49,160 bases of DNA from JBMTVT01 sp049451635 (GTDB lineage: Bacteria; Bacteroidota; Bacteroidia; Flavobacteriales; Flavobacteriaceae), in NCBI GenBank assembly GCA_049451635.1, contig JBMTVT010000006.1, positions 1-49,160 of the forward strand, given 5' to 3'. Shown piece after piece: positions 42,082-49,160 of this stretch. A program made the position numbers and the translations under genes. Position 1 is the first letter of the stretch. Each line of letters starts with the position of its first letter. The notes beneath the pieces were generated by a model. It saw only the letters and a list, made by a program, of their open reading frames with translations. It had not been told where the DNA came from and made no database searches.

Positions 42082-43500
42082 ATGAATCCAAAAAATATTG
42101 ACCATATAACTGAATTATCCAATGAATTGCGTTGGCAAATAGGCGATGATTTCCATGATAACCTAACCGAAAGTATTTATGCCGATGCCGCCGATATTGT
42201 TAAAGATGCAGTACAAGTTGATGATTCAAAAAAGCGTTTTCGTTTAGATGCTAAAATAGATAAGATAGTAACCAGTAAAACCTTTGGTTTTCCTATCATG
42301 TTTTTAATTTTAGGATTGGTGCTATGGTTAACTATTGTTGGTGCTAACTATCCATCATCATTATTGGCAAACTTACTTTTAGATAACATTCATCCTGCTT
42401 TAAAAAGTGGAGCAGCTAGCATTGGGATGCCTTGGTGGCTCGACGGGTTTTTAATTGATGGTGTTTATTTGGCAGTCGCTTGGGTTATAGCAGTTATGTT
42501 ACCGCCTATGGCGATTTTCTTTCCTATGTTTACACTTCTTGAAGATTTTGGGTATTTACCGCGTGTGGCTTTTAATTTAGATGCGCTATTTAAAAAATCA
42601 GGAGCTCATGGTAAACAAGCATTAACTATGAGTATGGGGTTTGGATGTAATGCCGCAGGTGTTGTGGCTACCCGAATTATTGACAGTCCAAGAGAGCGAT
42701 TAATTGCCATTATCACAAATAATTTTTCGCTTTGCAATGGTCGCTGGCCAACACAAATACTTATTGCTACCATTTTTATTGGGGCAGTGGTACCAAGTTC
42801 TATGTCTAGTTTTGTGTCGCTTTTAGCTGTTATTGGCATCGCTGTTTTAGGTATGGCGTTTATGTTCGGCGTATCGTGGGCCTTGTCTAAAACAGTTTTA
42901 AAAGGTGAAGTTTCCACTTTTAATTTAGAATTGCCGCCTTATAGACCGCCTCGTTTTTGGAAAACCATTTACACATCTTTAATTGATAGGACATTAATAG
43001 TTTTATGGCGCGCTATTGTTTTTGCTGCGCCAGCAGGCGCCGTAATTTGGCTTATTTCTAATATTTATATTGGTGATGAAAGTATCGCAGCATGGACCAT
43101 AAGTTCTATGGATGGTTTTGGATTTCTTTTAGGACTTAACGGTGTTATTTTATTAGCCTACATTGTAGCAATTCCTGCTAACGAAATTGTGATTCCTACT
43201 ATTTTAATGTTAACGGTTTTGGTAACAGGAATTCCTGGAGGAGCTGGTGCTGGTGTAATGTTTGAATTAGATTCAATGAATGCTACAGGCGACCTTTTAA
43301 GAGCTGGAGGATGGACACTTTTAACAGCAATTAACTTAATGCTTTTTAGTTTACTTCACAACCCCTGTAGTACCACTATTTATACTATTTACAAAGAAAC
43401 CAAAAGTGTAAAATGGACTGTTTTTGCTTCTATCATGCCAGTTATTCTTGGGTTTGTAGTTACGTTTTTAGTGGCTCAAGTTTGGAGACTTTTTGTGTAA
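42082..43500 (+). CDS. FeoB membrane permease part (split FeoB, C-terminal part)
   Basis: 472 residues, roughly 10-11 hydrophobic segments with two Gate (nucleoside-recognition) domains. It begins with a soluble linker (MNPKNIDHITELSNELRWQI) that resembles the region between G domain and first membrane helix of whole FeoB. The gate motifs are unusual: GFGCNAAGVVATR and NNFSLCNGRWPT take the place of GC(A/S)xPAIMATR and SCSARLPVY in canonical FeoB, such as the one at 44438-46537. Predicted divalent metal importer; the substrate may be Mn(II) or Fe(II). Commonly labelled nucleoside recognition protein in databases. Confidence 0.9.
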   Translation: MNPKNIDHITELSNELRWQIGDDFHDNLTESIYADAADIVKDAVQVDDSKKRFRLDAKIDKIVTSKTFGFPIMFLILGLVLWLTIVGANYPSSLLANLLLDNIHPALKSGAASIGMPWWLDGFLIDGVYLAVAWVIAVMLPPMAIFFPMFTLLEDFGYLPRVAFNLDALFKKSGAHGKQALTMSMGFGCNAAGVVATRIIDSPRERLIAIITNNFSLCNGRWPTQILIATIFIGAVVPSSMSSFVSLLAVIGIAVLGMAFMFGVSWALSKTVLKGEVSTFNLELPPYRPPRFWKTIYTSLIDRTLIVLWRAIVFAAPAGAVIWLISNIYIGDESIAAWTISSMDGFGFLLGLNGVILLAYIVAIPANEIVIPTILMLTVLVTGIPGGAGAGVMFELDSMNATGDLLRAGGWTLLTAINLMLFSLLHNPCSTTIYTIYKETKSVKWTVFASIMPVILGFVVTFLVAQVWRLFV

Positions 43501-43522
43501 TTTTTCAAATCTCTAAATAATT

Positions 43523-44275
43523 TTGATACGATTTATTTTATTGATATGCTTTTTTAATCTAGTTAATTTTGGTAACGCTCAAATAATAACAGATAGACCA
43601 GACCAAACAGAAAGTTCCTCAACAGTGGAAAAAGGAAATTTACAAATAGAATCTGGGATATTATTGGGATTTAATGAAAGTGATTTAAGTTCAACTCAGC
43701 AATTGTTGGCTCCAACAACATTATTTAGATATGGAATAATAAATGGTTTGGAAATTAGAGTTGTTAATCAGTTTGAAAGTTTAAAAGATCAAAATTCATA
43801 TCAAAAAATTAATGGTATTTCTGATTTGGAATTGGGAACGAAAATTCAGCTTCTTAAAAAAGAAAATATAAATACCGAAATTGCTTTTTTATCACACGTT
43901 GTATTTCCAACGGGTTCTAAAGAACTTTCAAATGATAAATTGGCCACTATTAATAAACTTTCAATATCTCATAAGTTGAGTGATACTATGGGTTTAGGGT
44001 ATAATATTGGGTACGATTACTTTGGAGAAGGCAATGGCGATTTTACATATTCAGTTGCATTGGGAATTTCGATTACAAACCGATTTAGTTTTTATTTAGA
44101 ACCTTACGGCAGCATAGTTGATTTTGATGAGCACAAATCTAATTTTGACGCTGGAATTGCATACTTATTAAATGATAATTGCCAATTGGATTTTTCGTTT
44201 GGTACAGGTATCAATAACACTATGAATTATCTTTCTGTAGGTTGCAGCATTAATATTTCAAAAGATAATAATTAA
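43523..44275 (+). CDS. Outer-membrane beta-barrel transporter-like protein
   Basis: 250 residues with a signal peptide (MIRFILLICFFNLVNFGNAQ) and the mature start IITDRPDQTESSSTVEKGNL, typical of Bacteroidota proteins annotated as transporter (Phenol_MetA_deg-like, PF13557). The rest alternates hydrophobic and polar residues like an outer-membrane barrel, ending LSVGCSINISKDNN. Start codon TTG at 43523; no in-frame ATG precedes the signal peptide. It is 22 bp after the split-feoB gene, so it is likely its outer-membrane partner for metal entry; this is inference. The 3' end overlaps the Cys-rich protein gene by 4 bp. Confidence 0.78.
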   Translation: MIRFILLICFFNLVNFGNAQIITDRPDQTESSSTVEKGNLQIESGILLGFNESDLSSTQQLLAPTTLFRYGIINGLEIRVVNQFESLKDQNSYQKINGISDLELGTKIQLLKKENINTEIAFLSHVVFPTGSKELSNDKLATINKLSISHKLSDTMGLGYNIGYDYFGEGNGDFTYSVALGISITNRFSFYLEPYGSIVDFDEHKSNFDAGIAYLLNDNCQLDFSFGTGINNTMNYLSVGCSINISKDNN

Positions 44276-44409
44276 TGGCATCCGCACCCATCATCTCCTC
44301 CACAAGCTTTTTTTGATTTTGGGTTTTTCCAAATGAATTTCTTAACCAAAAAGGCAATGGCGAAACCTATGGCTGCAAATACAAGTATGTTTTGTATAAT
44401 GGTATTCAT
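44272..44409 (-). CDS. FeoB-associated Cys-rich membrane protein
   Basis: 45 residues: MNTIIQNILVFAAIGFAIAF spans the membrane, then LVKKFIWKNPKSKKACGGDD and GCGCH carry three cysteines and a final histidine on the cytosolic side. This matches the FeoB-associated Cys-rich family that follows feoB in many Bacteroidota and Firmicutes. It may hand iron from the FeoB pore to cytosolic partners or bind an Fe-S cluster, like FeoC. ATG at 44409; feoB ends 28 bp upstream, so the order is feoA-feoB-this gene. Confidence 0.85.
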   Translation of the reverse strand: MNTIIQNILVFAAIGFAIAFLVKKFIWKNPKSKKACGGDDGCGCH

Positions 44410-44437
44410 GTTTAATTCAGTCGTAATTAATTCAAGT

Positions 44438-46537
44438 TCATTTCAAAAGCTGAAAAGCAATTAAAGCTACAAAATAGGCAAAACCACTCATAATTACCAA
44501 TTGTAAAACAGGCCATTTCCAACTATTGGTTTCACGTTTTACAATAGCTAAAGTGCTCATGCATTGCATAGCAAAAGCATAAAACAATAGTAACGAAATA
44601 CCCGAAGCAAAGGTAAATAATGGGCCGCCTAAAATAGGGTTTACCTCACTAGCCATCCGGTTTTTAATAGTTTCTTCTTCATCACTTCCAACGCTGTAAA
44701 TAGTTGCTAAAGTGCCTACAAATACTTCACGAGCAGCAAAAGAACTTACAATAGCAATACCAATTTTCCAATCGTAACCCAAGGGTCTTATAGTGGGCTC
44801 AATGGCGCGTCCAGTAATGCCTATAAAGGAATGTTCTAATTTGTAAGAAGCAATATGTTGCTGCAATTCATCTTCACTTAAATTTTCTGATGCGTATTGC
44901 TGAGTAACAATTTCCTCAGCATTATTAAAGTTTTCACCGGGGCCATAAGAGGCTAAAAACCACAAGATAATGGATATAGCTAAAATGATTTTTCCAGCAC
45001 CAAATACAAACGATTTTGTTTTTTCAATGACTGTTAAAGCTACATTTTTAAAAAGAGGTAGTTTATAATTAGGCATTTCAATAACAAAAAAAGTTTTGTT
45101 TTTTATTTTCAGTATTTTATTTAATATGTATGCTGAAATTATGGCGATTCCAAAACCAATAAGGTATAACAACATTAAGGTTAATGCTTGGTAGCCCAAA
45201 CCAAAAATTCTGCCTTCGGGTATTACCAAAGCGATGATGATTAAATATACAGGAAGTCTTGCAGAACAAGTTGTAAAAGGGGTTACTAAAATGGTTATCA
45301 AACGTTCTTTCCAGCTTTCAATATTTCGGGTTGCCATGATTGCTGGAATCGCACATGCTGTGCCAGATATTAGTGGCACTACACTCTTTCCGCTTAAACC
45401 AAAACGACGCATAATCCTGTCCATTAAGAATACGACTCGACTCATATAACCACTCTCTTCTAAGACCGATATGAATAAAAATAAAAAGGCAATCTGTGGG
45501 ATAAAAATAATGATGCCACCAAACCCAGGAATAATACCCTCTGCCAATAAATTGGTAAAAGCCCCTTTCGGTAATTGATATTTTGTCCATTCACTTAATG
45601 AGGCAAAAGCACTATCAATAAAATCCATGGGTACACTAGACCAATCGTAAATAGCTTGGAAAATAGTAAGCAAAATAATAAAGAAAATGAGGTAGCCCCA
45701 GACTTTATGGGTTAATATCCTATCGAGTTTGATACGTAAATCTTTAGCTTGCGATACATCAATTGTTTGTCCTTTTTTAAGCACATTATTTATAAACTGA
45801 TACCGTTTTATGATTTCCTTTTGCTGTAAGCGTTTTAAATCGCTTTTACTTTTGGTTTTAAAATTTGCTACGGCATCAATTTCATTTCTATCAGTTTTCC
45901 CAAAGTTGACATCCTGTGTAATAACCAGCCAAAGTTTATAAAGCAGTTGGTTTGGGAATGCTTTCTGTAGATTATCAAAATAATCCTTGTCGATTTCAGA
46001 GGCATTCAAACAAGGCGTCATAGAAATATCCTTAAAGTTGGCAATAAGGTTTTTTAATATATCAATACCTTGATTTTTTTGTGTACTTACAAGCGCTATT
46101 TTTGTTTTAAGATGTTCTTCTAAATAATCGATATCCAACGAAATACCCTTATAATTCATTCTATCCGCCATATTAATGACAAGAATGGTAGGGATTTCCA
46201 AATCCTTAATTTGGGTAAAAAGTAATAGGTTTCGTTTTAGGTTTTCAACATCACTAATCACCACCGCTATATCTGGAAAATCCTTGTCATTCTTATTTAA
46301 AAGCAATTCAATAACCACATTTTCATCAAGTGATGAGGCATTTAAACTATAAGTTCCAGGTAAATCAATAATATGTGCTTTAACGCCACGAGGCAGTTTA
46401 CAAATACCTTCTTTTTTTTCAACGGTTATGCCTGGGTAGTTCCCCACTTTTTGATTTAATCCCGTTAAGGCATTAAATACCGATGTTTTTCCCGTGTTTG
46501 GGTTTCCTATTAAAGCGACATTGATTTGCTTACTCAT
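44438..46537 (-). CDS. feoB: Ferrous iron transporter FeoB (canonical, single chain)
   Basis: 699 residues. Inner-membrane Fe(II) importer. The G domain has GNPNTGKTSVFNALTGLNQ, VGNYPGITVEKKEG, IIDLPGTYSLNASSLDENV and VINMADRMNYKG. The transmembrane region has the canonical gate motifs GTACAIPAIMATRNIESWKE and TCSARLPVYLIIIAL, and the second gate ends near SFAAREVFVGTLATIYSVG. The ATG at 46537 overlaps the feoA stop by 8 nt (ATGAGTAA). Transcribed toward the split-FeoB operon. Expected to respond to iron limitation because of the operator-like motif in the feoA leader. Confidence 0.96.
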   Translation of the reverse strand: MSKQINVALIGNPNTGKTSVFNALTGLNQKVGNYPGITVEKKEGICKLPRGVKAHIIDLPGTYSLNASSLDENVVIELLLNKNDKDFPDIAVVISDVENLKRNLLLFTQIKDLEIPTILVINMADRMNYKGISLDIDYLEEHLKTKIALVSTQKNQGIDILKNLIANFKDISMTPCLNASEIDKDYFDNLQKAFPNQLLYKLWLVITQDVNFGKTDRNEIDAVANFKTKSKSDLKRLQQKEIIKRYQFINNVLKKGQTIDVSQAKDLRIKLDRILTHKVWGYLIFFIILLTIFQAIYDWSSVPMDFIDSAFASLSEWTKYQLPKGAFTNLLAEGIIPGFGGIIIFIPQIAFLFLFISVLEESGYMSRVVFLMDRIMRRFGLSGKSVVPLISGTACAIPAIMATRNIESWKERLITILVTPFTTCSARLPVYLIIIALVIPEGRIFGLGYQALTLMLLYLIGFGIAIISAYILNKILKIKNKTFFVIEMPNYKLPLFKNVALTVIEKTKSFVFGAGKIILAISIILWFLASYGPGENFNNAEEIVTQQYASENLSEDELQQHIASYKLEHSFIGITGRAIEPTIRPLGYDWKIGIAIVSSFAAREVFVGTLATIYSVGSDEEETIKNRMASEVNPILGGPLFTFASGISLLLFYAFAMQCMSTLAIVKRETNSWKWPVLQLVIMSGFAYFVALIAFQLLK

Positions 46538-46766
46538 GCGTTATTTTTTCAATGATGATATGAGAAGCAGTTTCTTTTCTAATGGCCAAATGTGTCCCAT
46601 TTATATTCAAGTACATAGGATCTTGAAAAGGAGCAAGCTGAACAAGTTCTACCGAATTACCTGGTAAACATCCCATTTCCAATAGTTTTAATGGAACATG
46701 GATAGACGAAACATCCTTTATAATTGCGTGTTCGCCTCGTTTTAAATGTGCTAGAGTGTCTTGCAA
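46530..46766 (-). CDS. feoA: Ferrous iron transport accessory protein FeoA
   Basis: 78 residues, SH3-like FeoA: LAHLKRGEHAIIKDVSSIHV, PLKLLEMGCLPGNSVELVQL, YLNINGTHLAIRKETASHII. Small cytosolic partner of FeoB. The apparent start is TTG at 46766 (residues Met/Leu-QDTL), because no ATG is in frame upstream near the promoter; the protein aligns with normal FeoA from there. A TACTTTTG box at 46793-46800 and the shared motif at 46769-46788 leave room for only a short leader, which supports this start. Confidence 0.88.
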   Translation of the reverse strand: MQDTLAHLKRGEHAIIKDVSSIHVPLKLLEMGCLPGNSVELVQLAPFQDPMYLNINGTHLAIRKETASHIIIEKITHE

Positions 46767-46768
46767 GC

Positions 46769-46788
46769 TTATTTAGATTGATTTTAAA
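46769..46788 (-). promoter_or_regulatory. feoA leader copy of the shared 20-bp motif
   Basis: On the minus strand the bases read TTTAAAATCAATCTAAATAA, identical with 13783-13802 except for one G-to-A change in the left half-site. It lies between the -7 box and the TTG start. A common metal-responsive regulator is the simplest explanation. Confidence 0.6.
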
Positions 46789-46792
46789 GAAG

Positions 46793-46800
46793 CAAAAGTA
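46793..46800 (-). promoter_or_regulatory. -7 promoter element of feoA-feoB
   Basis: The minus strand reads TACTTTTG, matching TAnnTTTG. The transcript start would fall near 46786, inside the shared motif. Confidence 0.55.
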
Positions 46801-46838
46801 AGGGAAAATTTCAGCCTAAAAAAATTGTAGAGAAAAAA

Positions 46839-47513
46839 CTATTGCGTGTATTCTTTTTTTAGGATTTCAATATCATCTAGAAGACGTTCAATATCTTCAG
46901 GATTGGTACCGTCGTAAAACCCACGTATTTGTTTCTTCTTATCAATAAGCATAAAATTTTCGGTATGTATCATATCAAATTTACCGCCATCACCAGTAGT
47001 TTTTACAGCTAAATAGCTTTTTCTGGCAAGGTCATAAATTTGTTTTTTATCACCGGTAACTAAATTCCACTTCTTGTCAATCACACCCTTTTGTATGGCG
47101 TATCGTTTTAATTGCACCACCGAATCAATTTCTGGAGTCACCGAATGGGAAAGCAACATCACCTCATCATCGTCCTTAATTTTTTCTTGAATCTCCGCCA
47201 TGTGGTCTGTCATGATAGGGCAAATGGTTTGACAGGTAGTGAAAAAGAAATCTGCAACATAAATTTTGTCCCTGTAATTATCTTGTGTTATTGTATATCC
47301 ATTTTGATTTACAAGACTAAAATCAGCAATTTTATGGTATTTTTTTTGGTATTGAATCGTGCTATCTACAAGCTCGGTGCTTACCATAGCAGGTTGGTAA
47401 ATGTTAAGGGGCTGGTAAACATTAAGGGTATTATAAATTAAGGCGATGATAATTATTGAAATAACTCCAAAAATAACGGCAAAGGTTTTGTAGCCTTTAA
47501 AAAATGATAACAT
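46839..47513 (-). CDS. SCO1/SenC-family copper chaperone
   Basis: 224 residues. An N-terminal membrane anchor (FAVIFGVISIIIIALIYNTL) precedes a thioredoxin-fold SCO domain with the copper motif CxxxC in FFTTCQTICPIMTDHMAEIQ and the third ligand histidine in MIHTENFMLIDKKKQIRGFY. It delivers copper to or reduces cytochrome oxidase subunit II; no oxidase genes are nearby. The ATG at 47513 is chosen because the upstream in-frame TTG at 47534 is part of the -7 promoter box (47532-47539). It lies behind the feoA promoter and is transcribed in the same direction, but on its own. Confidence 0.92.
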   Translation of the reverse strand: MLSFFKGYKTFAVIFGVISIIIIALIYNTLNVYQPLNIYQPAMVSTELVDSTIQYQKKYHKIADFSLVNQNGYTITQDNYRDKIYVADFFFTTCQTICPIMTDHMAEIQEKIKDDDEVMLLSHSVTPEIDSVVQLKRYAIQKGVIDKKWNLVTGDKKQIYDLARKSYLAVKTTGDGGKFDMIHTENFMLIDKKKQIRGFYDGTNPEDIERLLDDIEILKKEYTQ

Positions 47514-47531
47514 AACACTAAATAATTTGTG

Positions 47532-47539
47532 CAAAAATA
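47532..47539 (-). promoter_or_regulatory. -7 promoter element of the SCO gene
   Basis: The minus strand reads TATTTTTG, matching TAnnTTTG, with a leader of about 12 nt before the ATG at 47513. Confidence 0.6.
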
Positions 47540-47636
47540 CGATGAATTTTAAAGTTGTTTATCGATATTGAAACTTAAATTCATGTTAAAAGTATTAGGA
47601 TTGTTTAATTGGCTTTTTAAAGTTGGTTTAAAAGCT

Positions 47637-47644
47637 TACTTTTG
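47637..47644 (+). promoter_or_regulatory. -7 promoter element of rseP
   Basis: TACTTTTG matches TAnnTTTG. The in-frame TTG at 47642 is part of it, so the ATG at 47675 is the start and the leader is about 24 nt. Confidence 0.6.
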
Positions 47645-47674
47645 TGCGATTATAAAAAATTGATTGAAGAAACT

Positions 47675-49018
47675 ATGGAGTTTGTTATAAAAATATCTCA
47701 GTTTTTATTGAGCCTTTCGTTACTCATTATCCTGCACGAATTAGGGCATTTTATCCCTGCTAAGGCTTTTAAAACCCGAGTAGAAAAATTTTACTTGTTT
47801 TTTGATGTAAAGTTTTCACTATTTAAGAAGAAGATTGGCGAAACCGTATACGGTATAGGTTGGTTACCATTAGGAGGGTATGTGAAAATATCCGGTATGA
47901 TAGACGAAAGTATGGATACCGAGCAAATGACACAAGAGCCCCAACCTTGGGAATTTCGTTCTAAACCTGCATGGCAACGTTTGATTATTATGCTTGGTGG
48001 GGTAACGGTAAACTTTTTACTTGCCATCCTAATTTATATTGGAATGAGCTATTTCTATGGAGATAAATTCTTGCCTGTAGAAAACATTAAAGATGGTCTT
48101 TTAATCGAAAATGCAGTAGCAAATAAAGCAGGTCTTTTAACTGGAGATAAAATTTTAGCGGTTGATGGTGAGACGATTGAAAACTTTTCTGAAATCTCTG
48201 AAAAAGTTTTATTTGGCAAGGATATAACCATTGAAAGAAACGGAGAACAATCAACCATCACTTTTCCTGAAGACTTCTTAGCACAATTAATAGACTCTAA
48301 AGAAAGAGGATTTATTGACTTGAGGTTGCCTTTTGTAGTTGTTCAAGTCCCTGATACATCCTATAATAAAAATAGCGGTATTAAAAAAGGTGATATTATT
48401 ATTGGGTTGAACGATTTAAACACGAAATATGCCGACGAGGTAAAACTTGGATTAGAAAAATTTAAAGGACAAGAAGTAACAGCTAAGGTTTTAAGAGATG
48501 AAAACCAAATAACAGTAACGCTTAAAATAAGCAATGAAGGTAAATTAGGTTTGGTCTATGGAGGTATTACAGAGGATAATTTAGAAAAATTAGGATATTA
48601 CCAATTTGAAACAAGAAAGTATGGTTTCTTTGAATCTTTTCCTGTTGGCTTAAAAAAGGCAAGGGATAAAATGGTTTCATATTGGGATCAATTGGGAGCC
48701 ATTTTTACGCCAAGCACAGGTGCATACAAAGGTGTAGGAGGCTTTAAGGCGATCTATGATATCTTTCCAAGTTTTTGGAGCTGGCAAGTGTTTTGGAGCA
48801 TAACAGCATTTCTGTCCATCATGCTGGGTGTTTTAAACTTATTGCCCATTCCAGCTTTAGATGGTGGTCATGTGATGTTTTTACTGTATGAAATGATTTC
48901 AGGGAGAAAACCAGGGGACAAGTTTATGGAGTATGCTCAAATGATTGGCTTCTTTATTTTAATAGCCCTTGTTTTATTTGCAAATGGTAATGATATTTAC
49001 AAAGCAATATTTGGGTAA
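47675..49018 (+). CDS. rseP: RIP-type site-2 metalloprotease RseP
   Basis: 447 residues. Intramembrane zinc protease that cuts anti-sigma factors and signal-peptide remnants. HExxH is at H21-E22-L-G-H25 in LIILHELGHF, the second metal motif LDG is in NLLPIPALDGGHVMF near the C-terminus, and the middle carries PDZ-like domains (GDKILAVDGETIENFSEISE, IKKGDIIIGLNDLNTKYADE). Four hydrophobic segments fit the family. The sequence GWLPLGGYVKISGMIDES is also typical. ATG at 47675. Substrate anti-sigma factor is not in the window. Confidence 0.95.
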   Translation: MEFVIKISQFLLSLSLLIILHELGHFIPAKAFKTRVEKFYLFFDVKFSLFKKKIGETVYGIGWLPLGGYVKISGMIDESMDTEQMTQEPQPWEFRSKPAWQRLIIMLGGVTVNFLLAILIYIGMSYFYGDKFLPVENIKDGLLIENAVANKAGLLTGDKILAVDGETIENFSEISEKVLFGKDITIERNGEQSTITFPEDFLAQLIDSKERGFIDLRLPFVVVQVPDTSYNKNSGIKKGDIIIGLNDLNTKYADEVKLGLEKFKGQEVTAKVLRDENQITVTLKISNEGKLGLVYGGITEDNLEKLGYYQFETRKYGFFESFPVGLKKARDKMVSYWDQLGAIFTPSTGAYKGVGGFKAIYDIFPSFWSWQVFWSITAFLSIMLGVLNLLPIPALDGGHVMFLLYEMISGRKPGDKFMEYAQMIGFFILIALVLFANGNDIYKAIFG

Positions 49019-49034
49019 TTTTTTAATTATTAAG

Positions 49035-49065
49035 TTTGCATTAAATAAAAATATATATATATTTG
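49035..49065 (+). promoter_or_regulatory. Full promoter of tRNA-Asn
   Basis: TTTG at 49035-49038 and TATATTTG at 49058-49065 are separated by 19 bp, a textbook Bacteroidota promoter. The tRNA begins 27 bp further on. Confidence 0.7.
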
Positions 49066-49091
49066 CGCTCGCAAAAGCGAAAAGATAACAC

Positions 49092-49160
49092 TCCTCCTTA
49101 GCTCAGTTGGTTAGAGCATTTGACTGTTAATCAAAGGGTCCTTGGTTCGAGCCCAAGAGG
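49092..49160 (+). tRNA. tRNA-Asn (GTT), 3' end cut by the window
   Basis: The acceptor 5' strand TCCTCCT starts at 49092, followed by a D arm (GCTCAGTTGGTTAGAGC), an anticodon arm with loop CTGTTAA giving anticodon GTT, a short variable loop and the T arm CTTGG-TTCGAGC-CCAAG. The 3' acceptor strand (AGGAGGA expected) is only begun (AGG) at the last base of the window. Confidence 0.95.

Noticed and set aside
41307..43500. Interpretation of the two FeoB parts as a frameshifted pseudogene
   Set aside because: Each part has a complete domain, own start and stop at the natural border, a 10-bp spacer, and no damaged residues near the junction. I also recall the same two-gene arrangement in other Bacteroidota.
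45318..45590. 90-codon ORF inside canonical feoB
   Set aside because: It is a same-strand shadow in another frame of a well-conserved membrane gene.
1..49160. CRISPR array, prophage, replication origin or integrated plasmid
   Set aside because: No regular repeat-spacer array, no phage structural or integrase genes, no DnaA-box cluster or rep gene were seen.

Overview
The window reads as chromosome of a marine-type member of the Flavobacteriaceae (Bacteroidota). It is AT-rich, and its promoters carry the Bacteroidota -7 element TAnnTTTG, in one clear case (the tRNA) 19 bp after a TTTG -33 element. Leaders are short and Shine-Dalgarno sequences are essentially absent. The gene content is typically flavobacterial: a PorZ-like type IX secretion protein, a fused HemC-HemD, an EI24-GNAT pair inside a heme operon, bacilliredoxin, DUF4369/thioredoxin and TerB-DnaJ proteins.

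Layout. (1) 1-6.4 kb: 5' part of porZ (-), gdhA (-), a decayed outer-membrane-type gene, cystathionine gamma-synthase, a lipoprotein, DinB, an ArsC/Spx-like protein and a scar made of two unrelated gene fragments. (2) 6.4-18.5 kb: a heme superlocus. The leftward operon is hemA-hemCD-hemE-EI24-GNAT-hemF-hemB. The divergent rightward operon is araC-small ORF-thuA-hemH-MATE-hemJ. Together they supply every step from glutamyl-tRNA to heme except HemL. (3) 18.5-29.4 kb: an orphan histidine kinase, a crotonase, an AraC regulator, HD hydrolase, PlsC, bacilliredoxin and TerB-J, mixed with decayed genes (Gfo/Idh, PA0069-type radical SAM, DUF1569, an IS1595 stub) and a candidate structured RNA. (4) 29.4-39.5 kb: LD-carboxypeptidase, metG, two decayed envelope genes, a TerB protein, a REP-like element, mfd, a thioredoxin-like protein and YraN. 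(5) 39.5-46.8 kb: two Feo systems facing each other. The rightward one has an MntR/DtxR regulator, a membrane-anchored DtxR-FeoA fusion, a FeoB split into separate GTPase and membrane polypeptides, and an outer-membrane protein. The leftward one is canonical feoA-feoB followed by a 45-aa Cys-rich protein. (6) 46.8-49.2 kb: SCO1/SenC, rseP and a tRNA-Asn cut by the window end.

How it fits together. Metal and heme handling dominate. A 20-bp sequence in the araC-hemH leader recurs in the feoA leader with one mismatch, and the split-feo operon has a long palindrome with the same TTTAGA/TCTAAA half-sites, which suggests one metal-responsive circuit over heme synthesis and both metal-uptake loci. 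The split FeoB differs from canonical FeoB at both gate motifs, and its regulator has Glu where DtxR has Cys, so its substrate may be manganese or another divalent metal; this is inference. A second theme is gene decay: seven or eight disrupted or fragmentary genes lie among long intact essential genes.
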